Shown piece after piece: positions 62,755-64,000 of a DNA stretch of 64,000 nucleotides (positions within the stretch are counted from its first letter, which is position 1; each line of letters starts with the position of its first letter). A program made the translations under genes and the position numbers. The stretch covers positions 1-64,000 of the forward strand of contig NZ_WWCJ01000002.1 in NCBI RefSeq assembly GCF_009857475.1, in the 5' to 3' direction. This DNA is from Pseudoduganella guangdongensis (GTDB lineage Bacteria > Pseudomonadota > Gammaproteobacteria > Burkholderiales > Burkholderiaceae_D). The notes below the pieces were generated by a model. The model had not been told where the DNA came from. It made no database searches and was given only the letters and a program-made list of their open reading frames with translations.

Positions 62755-62769
62755 TGCTGCACGGCAGCA
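62755..62769. promoter_or_regulatory. Small palindrome in the mlaF/TonB-receptor divergent region
   Basis: TGCTGC-ACG-GCAGCA, perfect 6-bp arms, 48 bp before the receptor ATG. Could be an operator for the receptor. The rest of the 188-bp gap is AT-rich with no firm promoter. Confidence 0.3.
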
Positions 62770-62816
62770 AATTCCTGCTATTTTAATAACTTTGGCTCAT
62801 TAGAAGGAAAAATGGC

Positions 62817-64000
62817 ATGAAAATTCGTCGGACGGTCCTGGCTTGTTCCCTGGCGGCCATCTCGGCCCAGGTTTTTGCTGAGAGCGACAAGATCGAAGTC
62901 GTCACCGTGACTGCGCAAAAGCGCAAGGAAGACCCGAACAAGGTGGCGATGAGCATTTCCGCCATCAGCGGCAATGCCCTGCAGTCGCAGCAGGTGGACG
63001 ACTTCACCGACCTGACGCGCGCCATCCCGAATATTTCCTTCACCGCCGCCACCGGCAATGGCGGCGCTGGGCCCGGCACCTCCAATATCGAGATCCGCGG
63101 CATCAGTTCGGCCGCCGGGCAGGCCACGGTCGGCATCTACCTGGGCGACGTTTCGCTCACGGTGGGCAACCTGTACACCATGGGCACGGTCGAACCGAAG
63201 TTCTTCGACATCGACCGGGTGGAAGTGCTGCGCGGCCCGCAAGCCACGCTGTACGGCGCCAGCTCCATGGGCGGCACCATCAAGTTCGTGCCGAACGAGC
63301 CGGATTTGAAAGAGCGCGAAATCTCGGCCTTCGCCGAAGCCGCCGCCACGCGCGGCGGCAGCGCGAGCTTCTCCACCAATGTGGTCGGCAACTTCCCGCT
63401 GGTGACGAATGAACTGGCGCTGCGCATCGGCGTGCAAGCGCAGCGCGCGGGCGGCTTCATCGACCAGGTGGATGGCGAGGGCAAGGTGCTGGCCGGCGAC
63501 ATCAACAAGATCGACGACCAGGAAGTGCGGGTGGCGCTGAAATGGGCGCCGACGCGCGACCTGACCATTACCCCGTCCGTGTACTACCAGCGGGTGGATG
63601 CCAAGGATATCGCCGCCTTCAGCCTGGACCGCCCGCGCTACCAGGCGCAGAAGCAGGTGCGCGAGCCCTCCATCGACAAGCTGTTGACGCCCAACGTGGC
63701 CGTCAACTGGGACCTGGGCGGCGCCGACCTGACCTCCAGCACCAGCTACTTCCAGCGCAAATTCGACCGCCAGCAGAACGGCTCGGCCTACAACAGCTAC
63801 TCGCTGTCCACCTTCCTGACCTCGACCGAAGACGGCGGCAAGGCGCCGCCCGAGCTGATCGAAGCGATTGCCGGCCTGCCTTCCACGGTCTACCTGAATA
63901 ACGCGGTGCGCCAGGTGTCGCAGGAGTTCCGGCTGGCCTCCAAGCCTTACGATGCGGCGCGTTCGCCCTGGACCTGGCTGGGTGGCCTGTACTTCTCGAA
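62817..64000 (+). CDS. TonB-dependent outer-membrane receptor (partial, 5' part)
   Basis: Open to the end of the window: 394 codons plus two bases. Start ATG 62817 has AAGGA 9 nt upstream; the ATG at 62812 ends after one codon. Signal peptide 1-21 (QVFA-E), then a TonB box-like IEVVTVTAQKR, the plug domain with IPNISFTAATG, NIEIRGISS and VEVLRGPQATLYGASSMGG, then beta-barrel strands. The plug-box form is like the group of receptors for carbohydrates or complex organic ligands, often of the LPS/xenobiotic type in sphingomonads and oxalobacters. Ligand unknown. Confidence 0.9.
   Translation, partial: MKIRRTVLACSLAAISAQVFAESDKIEVVTVTAQKRKEDPNKVAMSISAISGNALQSQQVDDFTDLTRAIPNISFTAATGNGGAGPGTSNIEIRGISSAAGQATVGIYLGDVSLTVGNLYTMGTVEPKFFDIDRVEVLRGPQATLYGASSMGGTIKFVPNEPDLKEREISAFAEAAATRGGSASFSTNVVGNFPLVTNELALRIGVQAQRAGGFIDQVDGEGKVLAGDINKIDDQEVRVALKWAPTRDLTITPSVYYQRVDAKDIAAFSLDRPRYQAQKQVREPSIDKLLTPNVAVNWDLGGADLTSSTSYFQRKFDRQQNGSAYNSYSLSTFLTSTEDGGKAPPELIEAIAGLPSTVYLNNAVRQVSQEFRLASKPYDAARSPWTWLGGLYFS

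Overview
The window is a high-GC chromosomal segment that looks like a betaproteobacterium of the order Burkholderiales, most probably Oxalobacteraceae (Massilia / Duganella / Janthinobacterium type). This rests on the gene content and on the order mlaFEDACB, yadGH-like ABC genes, ibaG, murA, hisG-D-C-B-H-A-F-I-E, hinT, tatABC. It is also supported by short-form HisG and by a lipoprotein with a poly-Gly tail after the lipid-attachment Cys. I saw no IS element, prophage, CRISPR array or rRNA operon. The genus call is inference; no search was run.

Layout, left part (1-23 kb). The tail of a methyl-accepting chemotaxis protein is followed by two unknown exported proteins, a glycerate 2-kinase/MFS transporter pair, a secreted prolyl oligopeptidase, and a tRNA-Val, tRNA-Asp, tRNA-Asp group with visible promoters and terminators. 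Next comes the peroxide pair ahpC-ahpF. A minus-strand run then carries oleate hydratase, a phenylpyruvate/indolepyruvate decarboxylase-like enzyme, ubiU, ubiV, ubiT and a DGC-type zinc-binding protein. ubiUVT is the oxygen-independent ubiquinone hydroxylation system, and two FNR-type palindromes precede the run. It is followed by an NMT1-PAS-GGDEF-EAL sensor, a seven-repeat RCC1 lipoprotein and a YgiQ radical SAM protein.

Middle part (23-46 kb). Here are small proteins of unknown function, a secreted M3 peptidase, slyX, a hendecad coiled-coil membrane protein, a Cache-domain protein, rep, an SRPBCC-like protein, a dihydrolipoamide-dehydrogenase-like flavoprotein, argP and priA. Between priA and hemE lies a gene-free, AT-rich stretch of about 0.7 kb with a cluster of DnaA boxes and an IHF consensus site. 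It looks like a replication origin or another DnaA-titrating/activating site and is the most interesting non-coding element here. To its right is a tightly packed plus-strand set: S9 peptidase, 1387-aa SNF2 ATPase, DUF2785 protein, small unknown protein, DUF885 metalloprotein.

Right part (46-62.6 kb). This is one long minus-strand supercluster read right to left: mlaFEDACB (outer-membrane lipid asymmetry), an ABC-2 exporter, ibaG, murA, the histidine pathway, hinT and tatABC. An orphan beta-class DNA methyltransferase sits between hisD and hisC. The window ends inside a TonB-dependent receptor gene.

A family of short palindromes built around GGTCTGACCC / GGTCAGGTC occurs at three places. One copy lies inside the methyltransferase coding sequence.
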